From contig OZ024929.1 of NCBI GenBank assembly GCA_964017235.1, positions 22,193,464 to 22,257,463 on the forward strand: a stretch of DNA of 64,000 nt, written 5' to 3'. Origin of the DNA: Sabellastarte sp. h YS-2021 (taxonomy: Eukaryota > Annelida > Polychaeta > Sabellida > Sabellidae). The stretch's first letter is position 1; each line of letters starts with the position of its first letter. The translations under genes and the position numbers were made by a program. This document shows positions 63,605 to 64,000 of this stretch, piece by piece. The notes below the pieces were generated by a model. That model was not told the origin of the DNA. It saw nothing but the letters and a program-made list of their open reading frames with translations, and ran no database searches.

Positions 63605-64000
63605 GTTAATAAGTCGGCCATTTTGTATTTTATCACTTCCAAAAGTTGACAATTTCCAGACATCTATATAACAAACCTACTTACCAAAGTTTAAGTTATC
63701 ATCTGGACAAGCACACCCTTTGAAAAACATGTTATTGGTCATGTGACTTCTCTGATTGGTTGAAAAGACACGACACCATATTCTGAATTTTTTTCCCAGG
63801 GCTACTTGCACACACGTGCTAAATTTCGAAAGAGAATCCGCCAAGTGGCTGGGGAGCTTCCCTTGTGGGACGTTTAATTACATATTTCTGAGACTTTGAC
63901 ATATACACCAGGTATGATAGAACAAAATGAGCCACAGTGTGAGTTATGGGATTAAATGCCTCATTTTTCGACATTAAGGTGGCACTGGTGGCGGTGGCAA
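63605..64000. other. Window end, repeat-associated
   Basis: Apart from AGAGAATCCGCCAA near 63830, which also follows the tandem repeat at 2111, I see no gene or element. Confidence 0.45.

Overview
The window is eukaryotic: AT-rich, intron-bearing and dense in interspersed repeats. The repeat mix (tRNA-derived SINEs, L2/CR1-like and L1/Tx1-like LINEs, a Ngaro/DIRS-type tyrosine-recombinase retroelement) and a GH16 laminarinase-type gene suggest a marine lophotrochozoan, probably a mollusc. That placement is inference. There is no bacterial-style operon, CRISPR array, rRNA or canonical tRNA gene.

The one complete host gene lies on the minus strand at 45948-57990. It is an 11-exon gene for a secreted GH16 endo-1,3-beta-glucanase of 414 residues, with a signal peptide, an intact E-x-D-x-x-E catalytic motif, a TATA-like element upstream and a polyadenylation signal downstream. 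All exon phases agree. One intron uses a GC-AG boundary. The last intron is mostly a 73-bp tandem array whose unit looks like the tRNA-like head of a SINE. Other introns hold SINE and LINE fragments. Three further possible host exons (5321-5648 minus, 7229-7549 minus, 26463-26648 plus) are weaker and unidentified.

The most unusual object is a young L1/Tx1-type LINE at 18109-24318, flanked by a perfect 16-bp target-site duplication. Its ORF1 has the expected coiled coil, RRM and C-terminal domain, and then runs into an IMPACT/UPF0029-like domain. I know of no described LINE ORF1 of this build. ORF2 carries APE endonuclease, reverse transcriptase and a C-terminal zinc knuckle, split by two frameshifts.

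Layout: 1-480 LINE endonuclease scrap; 590-2110 degenerate ~150-bp tandem repeat, which recurs at 63340-63600; 2690-3260 LINE tail; 4190-5110 ~345-bp tandem repeat; 5.3-7.6 kb possible host exons and repeat scraps; 7690-7924 SINE; 9276-9866, 10917-11426 and 11609-13076 non-autonomous inverted-repeat elements; 14150-14745 155-bp tandem repeat; 18109-24318 LINE; 24488-25230 L2-like LINE 3' half; 26890-32880 a Ngaro-type fossil that looks nearly whole; 33-35 kb LINE and SINE scraps; 35930-38760 a second, badly broken fossil of the same type; 40440-43150 decayed L1/Tx1 LINE; 43255-43665 a duplicated repeat; 45948-57990 glucanase gene; 58-64 kb SINE and LINE remnants and small duplications.

Exon boundaries come from reading splice sites, phase and family resemblance by eye. 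No database search was run.
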